Shown here piece after piece: positions 47,401 to 56,533 of a stretch of 64,000 nt of DNA (its first letter is position 1; each line of letters opens with the position of its first letter). This DNA comes from a bacterium UBP8_UBA817 (GTDB lineage: Bacteria > Margulisbacteria > Marinamargulisbacteria > SXXA01 > SICP01): assembly GCA_945888435.1 (NCBI GenBank), contig CAMCZW010000005.1, positions 1 to 64,000 of the forward strand, written 5' to 3'. A program made the translations under genes and the position numbers. The notes beneath the pieces are model-generated. The model was given only the letters and a program-made list of their open reading frames with translations, had not been told where the DNA came from and did no database searches.

Positions 47401-48243
47401 TTACTCGGCTACTTTTTTTGGTTCTTCGGTTGCTTTTGCTTGGCTAGCTTGAAGCATTTGCTCTTCAACCTTTTCAAATCCAGCGGCTTCTTGTGCTCCG
47501 CGTCCTTCAAGTACGGCTCTTGAAATAATACTGCAAAGCAATCGGATGGCACGAATTGCGTCATCGTTTGCTGGGATTGGGTATTGAACTTCATTTGGGT
47601 CAGCATTGGTGTCTACGATACCGATGATTGGAATCCCTAATTTATGGGCTTCTTTAATCGCTAACTGCTCTCGTTTTGTATCGATTACAAACAAGATTGA
47701 TGGCATTGATACCATATTTTTAATTCCAGTTAAGCTGTATTCTAATTTTGCCAATCTTTTTGTAATTCTGGATGATTCTTTATTGGATAATTTTTGAAGT
47801 AATCCATTGTCTTTCATTCCAGTGTACTTTTTCATTTTGTTAATGCTTTGGCGAATCGTCATATTGTTGGTGAGCGTTCCACCTAACCATCTGTGGTTAA
47901 CATATGGCATTGAGGATCTTTCAGCTTCAATTTGAATCGCTTCTTGCGCTTGTTTTTTTGTTCCTACAAATAAAACAGTACCGCCTCGTCTTGCAATTTC
48001 TTTTACAAGTTCAAAAACGTCGTGAATTAATTTAATGGTTTGTTGAAGGTCGATAACGTGGATGCCGTTTCTTGAAGTGAAGATATAAGGCTTCATTTTT
48101 GGGTTCCAACGTTTAGTTTGGTGTCCAAAGTGAACTCCACATTCCAATAGTTGTCTCATGGTGATGACGCTATTGCTTTCTTCTTGTTGAGTATTATTGT
48201 TTGAATTTTGGACGGCTGCGTCTTTGGTCTTAGTCTCTGACAT
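47401..48243 (-). CDS. rpsB: Ribosomal protein S2
   Basis: About 280 residues. The S2 core is clear: LLECGVHFGHQTKRWNPKM, FTSRNGIHVIDLQQT, VGTKKQAQEAIQ, VNHRWLGGTLTNN and later VDTNADPNEVQYPIPANDDA. An N-terminal extension of about 30 Asn/Glu/Thr-rich residues is added before the core. I place the start at 48243 because AGGAG stands 7 nt upstream; two earlier starts are open. Two perfect hairpins lie in its leader. Confidence 0.97.
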   Translation of the reverse strand: MSETKTKDAAVQNSNNNTQQEESNSVITMRQLLECGVHFGHQTKRWNPKMKPYIFTSRNGIHVIDLQQTIKLIHDVFELVKEIARRGGTVLFVGTKKQAQEAIQIEAERSSMPYVNHRWLGGTLTNNMTIRQSINKMKKYTGMKDNGLLQKLSNKESSRITKRLAKLEYSLTGIKNMVSMPSILFVIDTKREQLAIKEAHKLGIPIIGIVDTNADPNEVQYPIPANDDAIRAIRLLCSIISRAVLEGRGAQEAAGFEKVEEQMLQASQAKATEEPKKVAE

Positions 48244-48270
48244 TCTGAACTCCTGATTCATCACTACAGT

Positions 48271-48300
48271 CGGGTATTTACCCGCTACACTAGAGTGTAG
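48271..48300 (-). promoter_or_regulatory. Paired hairpins in the rpsB leader
   Basis: CGGGTA-TT-TACCCG (48271-48284) and CTACACT-AG-AGTGTAG (48285-48300) are two adjacent perfect inverted repeats, 28 nt upstream of the rpsB start on the minus strand. They could fold as tandem RNA hairpins for autogenous control by S2, or be operator half-sites. No known leader family is recognised. Confidence 0.5.
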
Positions 48301-48401
48301 ATAGTGATTATTTTGATTTATATTTCTTTTGTAGTTTATACAAAAGATTGGTAAGGTATGCTAACCTTCTTTTTTACACCTAGTCAAGTATAAGGATCTC
48401 C

Positions 48402-49763
48402 ATGTCAAAGTCTTCCTTTCAATTCCTTGTCATGATACTGACCGTCTTTGTGATGTTAAGTGTCCCATTTATTAACTACCCTCTTACTGATGGAGATATT
48501 AAGAACTGGGCTGATTCTGCTGCCATTTTGGCTCAAACTAATCAATATTTAGGTAACCTTAATGATCAGGCACATGGCCCCCTTATCACGTGGTGCTCGG
48601 CCATCTTTTTAAAACTATCCCCTCTTTCCTTTTATATGCTTAATTTTTTCAATTTATTGATGGGTGTTTTGGCCTGCTGTTTGATGTATTTTTTTTCGCT
48701 TCGTCTTTGGAAATCAGAAAATTTAGCCCGATTTAATGTGTATCTCTTGTCGACGAGTTTAATGTTTGTCTATTTATCTCGAACGCCGATGTATGACTGG
48801 CCGGCTACTGTTTTTTATTTTGGATTTTGCGGATTTTATCTTTTATATCTTCAATCTAATAAAAAGCAGTATTTTTGGATTTCTACCATTTTAATTGCAA
48901 TTGGGAGTTTAAGCCGATTTTCGATTTGCGGTGGCTTAATGGGTATCTTGATAATTTTGACTCACTTTATTTATAGAAGATCGATTTGGCAGACGGTTAA
49001 GGATTGTGTTCTGGCATCTCTGGTTGTTTTGGTCGCGAATCTCCCATGGTTTATTTCTCAAGCTGATTCGAATGGGCTTTCTTTTGTGAAATCTTTCATC
49101 TACGACAATACCGGCCGATTTGTGAAATCTACTCGCAAAAATGCAGAGTACCGTGGTGATTTTTATGGCTTTTCTTTATATGTGTTTGTGGGATTAATCC
49201 CTCACACCTTTGTGATGATTACCTCATTTTTTAACCGTCACTTTGCCGAATTGTTAAAAAAGGAAAGAGTTTATCAATTTTTGATGGCATCGTTTTTACC
49301 TTGTTTGATTTTGTTTTCAATTTCGGGACATACGAAGCTTGGGCGTTATATCGCTTATGTATTTCCAACACTCATTATGCTGATGGGTCATTATGCATTT
49401 ACAGAAGGGTTGATTCGTCCTGAATTTAGAGCGCGCGCCGCCAAAATGACTGGATTTACAGCCGTGTTTTTTGGGATTTTATTGACGGTATACTGGTTTC
49501 AATTTTCTAAGGAAGCCTCACAATCGGTGGTGTTTGTGTCGGCCTTTGCATTGTTATTATTTTCACTACTTTTGACCGCTTATTTATCGGTTGCGAAATA
49601 TTGGGAGTCTTTACGGACCCATTCTCATCATTGGCTAATGGTCCATGCGGTCCTGTATATGATATTTTTTACGATTCTTGCAATTGAAGTGCCAAAAACA
49701 CCATTTTTGGCTCATGTTCAAGAAAGTATTATGTCGCGACTTAATGGGAGTATTTTAGAATGA
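48402..49763 (+). CDS. ArnT/GT39-like integral membrane glycosyltransferase
   Basis: 453 residues with about 10 to 12 membrane helices. The first periplasmic loop carries acidic residues (YPLTDGDIKNWADSA) as in lipid-sugar dependent PMT/ArnT transferases, and RTPMYDWPATVFYF follows. These enzymes move a sugar from a polyprenyl phosphate carrier to lipid A, glycan or protein outside the inner membrane. The next gene, a GT2 polyprenyl-phosphate transferase, overlaps by 4 nt and would supply the donor. Confidence 0.85.
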   Translation: MSKSSFQFLVMILTVFVMLSVPFINYPLTDGDIKNWADSAAILAQTNQYLGNLNDQAHGPLITWCSAIFLKLSPLSFYMLNFFNLLMGVLACCLMYFFSLRLWKSENLARFNVYLLSTSLMFVYLSRTPMYDWPATVFYFGFCGFYLLYLQSNKKQYFWISTILIAIGSLSRFSICGGLMGILIILTHFIYRRSIWQTVKDCVLASLVVLVANLPWFISQADSNGLSFVKSFIYDNTGRFVKSTRKNAEYRGDFYGFSLYVFVGLIPHTFVMITSFFNRHFAELLKKERVYQFLMASFLPCLILFSISGHTKLGRYIAYVFPTLIMLMGHYAFTEGLIRPEFRARAAKMTGFTAVFFGILLTVYWFQFSKEASQSVVFVSAFALLLFSLLLTAYLSVAKYWESLRTHSHHWLMVHAVLYMIFFTILAIEVPKTPFLAHVQESIMSRLNGSILE

Positions 49764-50707
49764 AAGTAATTATCCAAATCCCTGCTTTTAATGAAGCAGA
49801 CGCCTTACCTATTTCACTTGCGGATCTTCCGACTCAGATTGACGGGGCGACCGTGGTTGAGTGGTTGGTCATTGATGATGGCAGCTCAGATAATACCTCT
49901 GACGTTGCAAAACGCCATGGTGTCCATCATGTGGTTCGGCATTCTTATAACCAGGGCTTAGCCCGTGCCTTTATGACTGGGATTGAGGCTTGCCTACGTC
50001 TTGGGGCTGATGTAATTGTGAATACCGATGCCGATAACCAATATCTGGCCGCCGATATCCCGAATTTGGTCCGGCCTATTATTGAAGGGCGAGCGGATTT
50101 TGTGATTGGTGAAAGACCAATTTTAGAAACTGAACATTTTTCTTTTGTTAAAAAGCTACTTCAACGATTGGGAAGTTTTGTTGTGCGGGTATTAAGCCGT
50201 ACATCGATTCAAGATGCCCCAAGTGGCTTTAGAGCTATTAGCCGAGAAGCTGCACTGCGATTAAACGTATTTAATGATTACACATATACGCTTGAAACAA
50301 TTATCCAGGCGGGGCAAACCGGTATCCGGACACTCTCTATTCCCATTCGTACCAATGGCTATTTAAGGCCTTCTCGATTAGTAAAAAGCATTCCTCATTA
50401 TGTCAGAAGATCATTAGTCACCATGTTTCGAGTGATTAATATTTATAAGCCTCTTCGATTTTTTATGTGGCTTTCGATATTACCATTTACTTTGGGTGGA
50501 ATTCTGGTGATTCGATGGGCGGTCTTTTATTCGGGTGATACGCCAGCGTCCCATATCCCAAGTCTTTTAATTGGGGTTGGTCTTATTTTAATTGGATTTC
50601 AATTGCTTATTTTTGGACTGATTGCCGATATTATTTCGGTTAATCGCCGCCTACTAGAAGATATTCAGTACCGACTTCGTAAAACAGCGTCTGTCTCTAA
50701 TCAGTAA
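49760..50707 (+). CDS. GT2 polyprenyl-phosphate sugar transferase (DPM1-like)
   Basis: 315 residues. The GT-A core shows IQIPAFNEADALPISL, WLVIDDGSSDNTSDVA, HSYNQGLARAFMTGIEAC and the metal-binding NTDADNQY, then DAPSGFRAISREAA. Two C-terminal membrane helices (about 235-300) fit a DPM1/ArnC-type enzyme that charges undecaprenyl phosphate with a sugar. Overlapping ATGA with the upstream GT39 gene indicates a donor-acceptor enzyme pair. Confidence 0.9.
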   Translation: MKVIIQIPAFNEADALPISLADLPTQIDGATVVEWLVIDDGSSDNTSDVAKRHGVHHVVRHSYNQGLARAFMTGIEACLRLGADVIVNTDADNQYLAADIPNLVRPIIEGRADFVIGERPILETEHFSFVKKLLQRLGSFVVRVLSRTSIQDAPSGFRAISREAALRLNVFNDYTYTLETIIQAGQTGIRTLSIPIRTNGYLRPSRLVKSIPHYVRRSLVTMFRVINIYKPLRFFMWLSILPFTLGGILVIRWAVFYSGDTPASHIPSLLIGVGLILIGFQLLIFGLIADIISVNRRLLEDIQYRLRKTASVSNQ

Positions 50708-50719
50708 TTGGGAGTGATC

Positions 50720-52000
50720 ATGTCCTCATCTCAATTATTCAAAGATGCTCAGCAAGTCTTGGTTGGCGGGGTTAATAGCCCCGTCAGGGCGTTTAAGTCC
50801 GTGGGTGGTACCCCAGTATTTATTAAAAGTGGAAACGGGGCATATGTAACCACTGAAGATGGTCATCAACTCATTGATTACATTGGCGCTTTTGGCCCTC
50901 ATATTTTAGGACATTCTCACCCGACGATTTTATCGGCGTTACGTGATGCTATGGACTTAGGGCTTTCATTTGGTGCGCCTACTGAAGCTGAAACTATTTT
51001 GGCTCATAAAGTACAAAAAGCGTTTCCATCGATTGAGCAAATTCGATTTGTGAATTCTGGGACGGAAGCATGTATGGGGGCACTTCGATTGGCGAGAGGA
51101 TTTACGAAACGGGATATCGTTCTTAAATTTAGTGGATGCTATCACGGACATTCGGACTCTCTTTTGGTGGCTGCTGGGTCTGGCAATTTAACCTTCGGTC
51201 AATTGGATAGCGCTGGAGTTCCCCACTCTTTTGTGGAGCATACGGCGGTTTTAGAATTTAATGATTCTGAAGCGGTGAGACAGTTTTTTTCTGAATTTGG
51301 AGATCACACCGCGGCCGTGATTGTCGAGCCTGTGGTTGGTAATATGGGCGTTGTCCTACCTGAATTAGGTTTTTTACATACATTGAGACAAGTTTGTACT
51401 CAGTATGGGGCTGTTCTTATTTTTGATGAAGTGATGACTGGGTTTCGGGTGTCGTCTGGCGGGGCTCAACAGCTTTACTCGATTACTCCAGATTTAACTT
51501 GTTTGGGTAAAATTATTGGAGGCGGCCTTCCTTGCGGCGCGTTTGGTGGACGAAAAGATATTATGGCGTTTCTTTCTCCGAATGGGCCGGTTTATCAGGC
51601 GGGAACACTTTCGGGCAATCCTTTAGTGATGGCCGCCGGGATTGCGATGCTTGGGTTATTGTCGGATCCTGCAATTTATTCTCGGTTGGAGCAACGCTCT
51701 CATGCACTTGAAGTGGGGATTAACCAAGCTTCTTTAGCAACCAAGGTTCCTGTATCTGTGAATCGGGTTGGGAGTATGATTTCGATGTTTTTTACGGACA
51801 CTCCGGTGACGAACTTGGCATCGGCACAAACGAGTAATACACAACGCTTTGCGAAATTTCATTCTTATTTATTAGATTCTCATGTGATGATTCCTCCATC
51901 ACAATTTGAAGCGTGGTTTGTATCCCATGCACATTCTGATGAGGATATTACCCGTACGGTTGATGCGATTCATCACTTTTGTGAGACTGTTTCATCTTGA
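50720..52000 (+). CDS. hemL: Glutamate-1-semialdehyde 2,1-aminomutase HemL
   Basis: About 426 residues, PLP enzyme making 5-aminolevulinate for heme. Motifs: GGVNSPVRAFKSVGG, GAFGPHILGHSHP, NSGTEACMGALRLARGFT, FDEVMTGFRVSSGGAQQ, and the PLP lysine in LGKIIGGGLPCGAFGG. The start at 50720 (MSSSQLF) follows GGAG at good spacing. It is the only heme gene seen and is 12 nt after the GT2 gene. Confidence 0.97.
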   Translation: MSSSQLFKDAQQVLVGGVNSPVRAFKSVGGTPVFIKSGNGAYVTTEDGHQLIDYIGAFGPHILGHSHPTILSALRDAMDLGLSFGAPTEAETILAHKVQKAFPSIEQIRFVNSGTEACMGALRLARGFTKRDIVLKFSGCYHGHSDSLLVAAGSGNLTFGQLDSAGVPHSFVEHTAVLEFNDSEAVRQFFSEFGDHTAAVIVEPVVGNMGVVLPELGFLHTLRQVCTQYGAVLIFDEVMTGFRVSSGGAQQLYSITPDLTCLGKIIGGGLPCGAFGGRKDIMAFLSPNGPVYQAGTLSGNPLVMAAGIAMLGLLSDPAIYSRLEQRSHALEVGINQASLATKVPVSVNRVGSMISMFFTDTPVTNLASAQTSNTQRFAKFHSYLLDSHVMIPPSQFEAWFVSHAHSDEDITRTVDAIHHFCETVSS

Positions 52001-52049
52001 AATTGAACGCTGATTTATTTTATTTTAATCAATGCCTATGTGTGTGGCT

Positions 52050-52077
52050 TTGATTTTGTCAGGTCTCACTTTATAAT
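52050..52077 (+). promoter_or_regulatory. Promoter of the TPR / FliF-FliG operon
   Basis: TTGATT (52050-52055) and a consensus TATAAT (52072-52077) are spaced by 16 bp, 36 nt before the next ATG. It separates this two-gene operon from hemL. Confidence 0.75.
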
Positions 52078-52113
52078 GGGCGAAGTCAACTTGATTTATA
52101 TGGAGAATTTTTA

Positions 52114-53160
52114 ATGAAGTATCGGGCATTGCCATTACTTTTCGTATCGTTTTTTTCTCTTAGTATTTTTTACATGTCTCCTCTTTTGGCGCAATCTCGG
52201 ACTACGTTTGGGATTAAAACTGCACCAACGGGAGTGGCCCCTGTACCTGCAGCTCAACCTGTCGAGCCCACAGCCGATGAAGTATCTGAAGAGGATGCCC
52301 GTAAATCGCTTCAACCAATGCTTAAAACCTATCAATATCCAGATGCTCTCCGCCTTTTAGAATCACTACCTAGTGATCAACTTACCCAGAACGATGTGGT
52401 GCTTAAAGATCGATTGAGTGTCATTGTAACTGTAGATCAAAGCGAAGATAATTCGGCCAAAATTATTCAAGGCGATGATGATTTGGATCCCGAGGATCAA
52501 GATACGATTAAACGATTATATCGTGAGGCGCAACGGTCATTTGTTTCCGGTGATGATGAGCTAACCAAAGATCTCCTTATTCAAATTGTTTATATTAGTC
52601 GCCGTCATTTTAAAGCTAAGCAATTTTTAAAATTGGGATTTGGACTTGATACAGGTGGCTATCAAGTTGAAGATAAGCAAACCAAGTTTTGGGAACAATC
52701 TTCTGTGTTTTTTTATGGCGGTAATTATGAGCGTGCAGTTAATGTTTTAAAAATGCTGGCTGTTTTTGATCCTAAGAATTCTAAGGTTCATGAGCGAATG
52801 GGATCAGCGTATTATATGCTGAGTCAAAAAAAGGAAGCGATTGAGGCTTGGACCACAGCATTATTTTTAGATCCTAACAATAAAACTCTAGAGCATTTTA
52901 TTGCTGAAACCGAAAAAGCCTTAACTGTTGATAAAGAATCCGCAAAGCGTGCTAAGGAGGAAAAGCAAAATCGTAAAAAAGAAGGAGGCTCTGACGCTAG
53001 TGCTGGTGCTGAAATGCAGCTTTTGGGGGTTTTCCCAACCCAAGCGAAAGCGTATTCTTATGCTCAGAAACTAAAAGAGGAAAACCTTAATCCAGTTGTC
53101 GAACAACTTGATAATGGAAAATGGTCTGTCAGCGTCCCTAAATCTAAGAAGTCCAACTAA
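52114..53160 (+). CDS. Secreted TPR protein with SPOR-like C-terminus
   Basis: 348 residues. A signal peptide (about 1-26, ending LLAQS) is followed by an Ala/Pro/Glu linker, helical TPR-type repeats over about 50-270 (YGGNYERAVNVLKMLAVFDP, KEAIEAWTTALFLDPNN), a Lys/Glu-rich segment and a short end (LLGVFPTQAKAYSYAQKLKE) resembling a SPOR fold, which binds bare septal glycan strands. GGAG lies 8 nt before the ATG. It ends 9 nt before the FliF-FliG gene, so the two are probably co-expressed and might act together in the periplasm. Confidence 0.75.
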   Translation: MKYRALPLLFVSFFSLSIFYMSPLLAQSRTTFGIKTAPTGVAPVPAAQPVEPTADEVSEEDARKSLQPMLKTYQYPDALRLLESLPSDQLTQNDVVLKDRLSVIVTVDQSEDNSAKIIQGDDDLDPEDQDTIKRLYREAQRSFVSGDDELTKDLLIQIVYISRRHFKAKQFLKLGFGLDTGGYQVEDKQTKFWEQSSVFFYGGNYERAVNVLKMLAVFDPKNSKVHERMGSAYYMLSQKKEAIEAWTTALFLDPNNKTLEHFIAETEKALTVDKESAKRAKEEKQNRKKEGGSDASAGAEMQLLGVFPTQAKAYSYAQKLKEENLNPVVEQLDNGKWSVSVPKSKKSN

Positions 53161-53169
53161 GGAGTAATA

Positions 53170-54627
53170 ATGAAATTTAAATCTTATCTGTTTTTACCCC
53201 TGTTTATTTTTTGCTGTGCGACATCTTTGTCTGCCGCAACAAGTGATGAAGCTGTTTTAGAGCAATCCTTATCTCAAAAAGCTCAGCAGACTTTAGACCG
53301 TATTTATGGTGAGCGAAACTTTGTTGTGGATGTGGATGTCGATATGACCACTCCAAAATATGAAGTTAAATATACCGAACAATCTAAGCCTAGAGGTGTT
53401 ACTCAACCTAAAAAACAAGATGAGATAAATGTTTTACCTGGATACCCGGTTTTAAAAAACTTGGCTCCAGATTCAATTTCCAAACTTCCGTTTGATTCGA
53501 TTACTACTTATGTACGGCCTACACTACTTAAAACTCGGGTCAAGATTGTGGTTAATAAAGCATTTTCTAAATCACAGGCTGGACGTGCACGTGAAATGGT
53601 GGTTGAGTTATTGGGTCTTCAATTTCCTCGAGATACAATCGAAATTACTTACAAAACGTTTTATGATGCGGATGAATTAAGACAAGTCAAAGCAGCAAAA
53701 CAAGAAACCACTACATTTACACAGCGTTTTCTTATTCCCTCCACAATGGTTACATTGGGATTAGCGGCATGGTTTTCTCTCTTGTTTTTGGCCTTTATGT
53801 GGGTGCAAAGCCGTTCTAACGCAAAACAAGGTCGCGGTGGAGATGCTGCGGCTGCTCCAGCACCAAATGTAAGCGTAAATCCTAACTTTGAAATGCCAGA
53901 ATCCTCAGGTGGAGGTGGTGGAGCTGCTGCAGTGGTTCAATCAGATCATGCCATTAAACGCTACTTTGATTTTATTAGTGAAAATAACGTTGATGAGTTG
54001 CTCTATCTGATTCGCAGTGAAAATATGTCTGTCGAAAATATTTCGATTATTGTGTCTTTTTTACCTGCACGATTGGGTGCAAAAGTAATGGGAGAGCTTG
54101 ACTTGCAAAATCAGGCAACAATTACAACCAACATTTTGAGTCAGAGGGTCGTTAATCGCGCTTATTTGGATAAATTAGAAGGCCGCGTACGCGACTGGCT
54201 TGAATGTCTTGTTGGCGGTAAGTCGTCGTTTGTGAGGCTATTCACATATGTGTCGGGCGAAGTTAAAAAACAACTTATGGGAGTTTTGGGTCAAACCAAC
54301 CGTGATGCGTATCGCATGTTTAGAGAAAGTGTTGTTATTTTTGATGATCTTAAGTTTCTTTCGGATGATGAGCTTAAGCTGGTCTTGTCGGAGTCTAACA
54401 TTGAATTATTATCGACGGCGCTTGTGAGCGTTGAAGATTCAACGCAGCAAAAGATTAACTCTAATTTAAATCAAAGTGCAAAAGAAATGATTAGGCAGTA
54501 TTTAGACTTGAAGGGCAAGACGATTTCTAAGCGTGATATTGAGGCGGCTCAGGACTATGTTATCAATATCGTAAACAAGCTCGAGGCCGAAGGCAAGATC
54601 AACCTTAGATCGAAGATCTCCGTTTAG
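53170..54627 (+). CDS. Fused FliF-like periplasmic / FliG-like cytoplasmic protein
   Basis: 485 residues. Signal peptide about 1-22; residues 25-175 resemble the ring-building region of the flagellar MS-ring protein FliF (LEQSLSQKAQQTLDRIYGER, NFVVDVDVDM, VRPTLLKTRVKIVVNK); one membrane helix at about 187-213; a Gly/Ala/Pro linker; then FliG-like middle and C-terminal domains over about 260-478. The latter show SENMSVENISIIVSFLPARLG (FliG EHPQ region position), VVIFDDLKFLSDDELKLVLS (torque-helix region) and the FliG-type ending IEAAQDYVINIVNKLEAEGKI. No other flagellar gene is present, so function is unknown; a non-flagellar rotor or scaffold is possible. AAGGAG precedes the ATG. Confidence 0.85.
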   Translation: MKFKSYLFLPLFIFCCATSLSAATSDEAVLEQSLSQKAQQTLDRIYGERNFVVDVDVDMTTPKYEVKYTEQSKPRGVTQPKKQDEINVLPGYPVLKNLAPDSISKLPFDSITTYVRPTLLKTRVKIVVNKAFSKSQAGRAREMVVELLGLQFPRDTIEITYKTFYDADELRQVKAAKQETTTFTQRFLIPSTMVTLGLAAWFSLLFLAFMWVQSRSNAKQGRGGDAAAAPAPNVSVNPNFEMPESSGGGGGAAAVVQSDHAIKRYFDFISENNVDELLYLIRSENMSVENISIIVSFLPARLGAKVMGELDLQNQATITTNILSQRVVNRAYLDKLEGRVRDWLECLVGGKSSFVRLFTYVSGEVKKQLMGVLGQTNRDAYRMFRESVVIFDDLKFLSDDELKLVLSESNIELLSTALVSVEDSTQQKINSNLNQSAKEMIRQYLDLKGKTISKRDIEAAQDYVINIVNKLEAEGKINLRSKISV

Positions 54628-54753
54628 GACAGGGGATAAATGCCGCCATGCGGCCAACTCCCGAGGCTTAACTACACCGCTACGGCTGAGGCCTCCGCTC
54701 CTTGGTAGTCTGCGCCTCGTGATTTGACCACCTGACGACATTTATCCCCTGTC
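54628..54753. repeat. Structured dispersed element, copy 2 (short form)
   Basis: 126 nt beginning at the first base after the stop codon of the FliF-FliG gene. The outer stem is perfect: GACAGGGGATAAATG (54628-54642) with CATTTATCCCCTGTC (54739-54753). Inside: GCCGC/GCGGC hairpin (54642-54654), CGAGGC/GCCTCG (54662-54667 with 54714-54719), ACTAC/GTAGT (54671-54675 with 54705-54709), and the GCTACGGC tetraloop (54679-54686). The core CTCCTTGGTAGTCTGC is the same as in copy 1 (30948-31166), while outer and middle stems differ by paired changes. It could act as a terminator or RNA-stability element for the operon. Confidence 0.8.
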
Positions 54754-54787
54754 GGGGTTATCCAATGTTTGGCAAGAATCCAGCCCT

Positions 54788-54805
54788 TTCCCGCTTTTGC
54801 GGGAA
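54788..54805 (+). terminator. Possible terminator hairpin
   Basis: TTCCCGC (54788-54794), TTTT, GCGGGAA (54799-54805) form a 7-bp stem; T-rich sequence follows after about 10 nt. It lies in the gap between the convergent FliF-FliG and rho genes and may end either transcript. Confidence 0.5.
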
Positions 54806-54844
54806 TGATGGGGTTTTTGGTTTTTGAATTATTATTTTATTTAA

Positions 54845-56257
54845 TTATTTAAATATTGGAGAATTCAAAAATTCTTCGTTGGATTTAGTTTGTTTTAATA
54901 ATTTAATTAATTCTTCAGTTGAGCTTTCGGAGTCCATGTTTTTGCGGAGTAAGTAGGCTTTTTTGAGGATATCTTCTGGGATGAGGAGCTCTTCTTTTCT
55001 GGTTCCAGAATTGATGATGTCGATTGCCGGGAATATTCTTCGGTTCGCCATTTTTCGGCTGAGGTGAAGCTCCATATTTCCAGTGCCCTTGAACTCCTCA
55101 TAGATGATGTCATCCATTTTAGAGCCTGTATCGACTAGCGCAGTGGCCACGATGGTTAAACTGCCACCATGCTCGATATTTCGGGCCCCCCCGAAGAACC
55201 TTTTGGGTTTATGGAGAGAGCTTGGGTCTAAACCACCAGATAATGTTCGCCCAGATGGGGGTACGACGAGGTTATAGGCTCTAGCGAGACGTGTGATGGA
55301 GTCTAAGAGAATAACGACGTCTTTGCCGCATTCTACTAGGCGCTTTGCACTCTCGAGTACTAATTCTGATACGCGAACATGCTGCTCTGGGGGTTCGTCG
55401 AATGTTGAGTAAATAACTTCGCCTTTGACCGATCTTTCCATGTCAGTAACCTCTTCAGGACGTTCGTCAATGAGGAGGACTTTGATGAGAACTTCAGGGT
55501 GGTTAATTGCGATTGCATTAGCGATGTCTTTCATAATCGTCGTTTTACCGGCTTTTGGAGGAGAAACGATGAGCGCGCGTTGGCCCTTTCCGATGGGGCA
55601 TAGCATATCCATGATGCGGCCAACGATTGGGACTGAGCCCGTTTCAAGATGTAATAATTCATCAGGATAAATCGGGGTTAGATTTGAAAATAAAGTTCTT
55701 TCCCTGATCATTTCTGGGCTTTCGTTATTAATCGCCTCTACTTTTAGTAATGAAAAATAACGTTCGCCTTCTTTAGGAGGGCGGACTTGGCCGGACAAAC
55801 GGTCGCCGTTTGCGACCCCAAATCTTCTAATTTGAGTTTGAGAGACATAAATATCTTCTGAACTTGGTAAATAGTTATTGGTTCTTAAAAATCCATATCC
55901 ATCCGGTAATATTTCGAGGATACCGCTCGCTAAGATAATGGCACTTTTTTCTGTTTTTGCTTGAAGGATATTAAAAATGAGGTCATTTTTTTTAAGTTGC
56001 TTGTAGTCGGGTAAATCAATTCCCTTGGCAAGTTCATGAAGTTCTTTTAAGGAGCTGCGTTGAAGTTCGACGATGTCTAATCGTTCGTCCGTGCTGCTAT
56101 GTTCTCTGGGATTTGGATCTGGTTCGGATTGACTTCGGTCGGCTCTTTCGTCTACTTCTTGTGGGATTCCTTTAGGTCTGGGTTTATTGAATCGTTGTCT
56201 TTGCGGTTGGCCAGATTGCTTTTTGTCTTTGTTATTATACGGTTGCTGATTAGTCAT
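54845..56257 (-). CDS. rho: Transcription termination factor Rho
   Basis: 470 residues. An N-terminal extension of about 60 residues, rich in Gln, Asn, Arg and Pro (disordered), precedes the Rho N-domain ([16 protein letters not shown]), the RNA-binding cold-shock-like part ([21 protein letters not shown]) and the ATPase with Walker [24 protein letters not shown], and the Q/R-loop region. AAGGAGTC lies upstream of the ATG at 56257. Confidence 0.97.
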   Translation of the reverse strand: MTNQQPYNNKDKKQSGQPQRQRFNKPRPKGIPQEVDERADRSQSEPDPNPREHSSTDERLDIVELQRSSLKELHELAKGIDLPDYKQLKKNDLIFNILQAKTEKSAIILASGILEILPDGYGFLRTNNYLPSSEDIYVSQTQIRRFGVANGDRLSGQVRPPKEGERYFSLLKVEAINNESPEMIRERTLFSNLTPIYPDELLHLETGSVPIVGRIMDMLCPIGKGQRALIVSPPKAGKTTIMKDIANAIAINHPEVLIKVLLIDERPEEVTDMERSVKGEVIYSTFDEPPEQHVRVSELVLESAKRLVECGKDVVILLDSITRLARAYNLVVPPSGRTLSGGLDPSSLHKPKRFFGGARNIEHGGSLTIVATALVDTGSKMDDIIYEEFKGTGNMELHLSRKMANRRIFPAIDIINSGTRKEELLIPEDILKKAYLLRKNMDSESSTEELIKLLKQTKSNEEFLNSPIFK

Positions 56258-56533
56258 ATTGACTCCTTGATATCATTGGTTGTTTTTGTGGATTTTGATT
56301 GGGAGGAACACTGATGATGTGATGTATTCCCTAGTTTTTTGGATAATAAACTTAACTTTTGTACCTTTATGTATCTTCAATTTGTTTTTTGTGAAAATAA
56401 TTGGAAATTTTTGCGCCAAAGTTGATGGCTTTTGATTGAACTTACGAAGATTTTATCAATATCTCCTCTATCTCGCAAGATTTGAAGTAGTTTTAATTGT
56501 ATAAAGAGGAAAGCATTTGATATATTTTGATCT

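Noticed and set aside
54628-54753. Integron attC site (folded recombination site after a stop codon)
   Set aside because: The fold-over-sequence pattern and position are similar, but the ends lack the GTTRRRY/RYYYAAC core pair, there is no integrase, and the neighbours are ordinary chromosomal genes.
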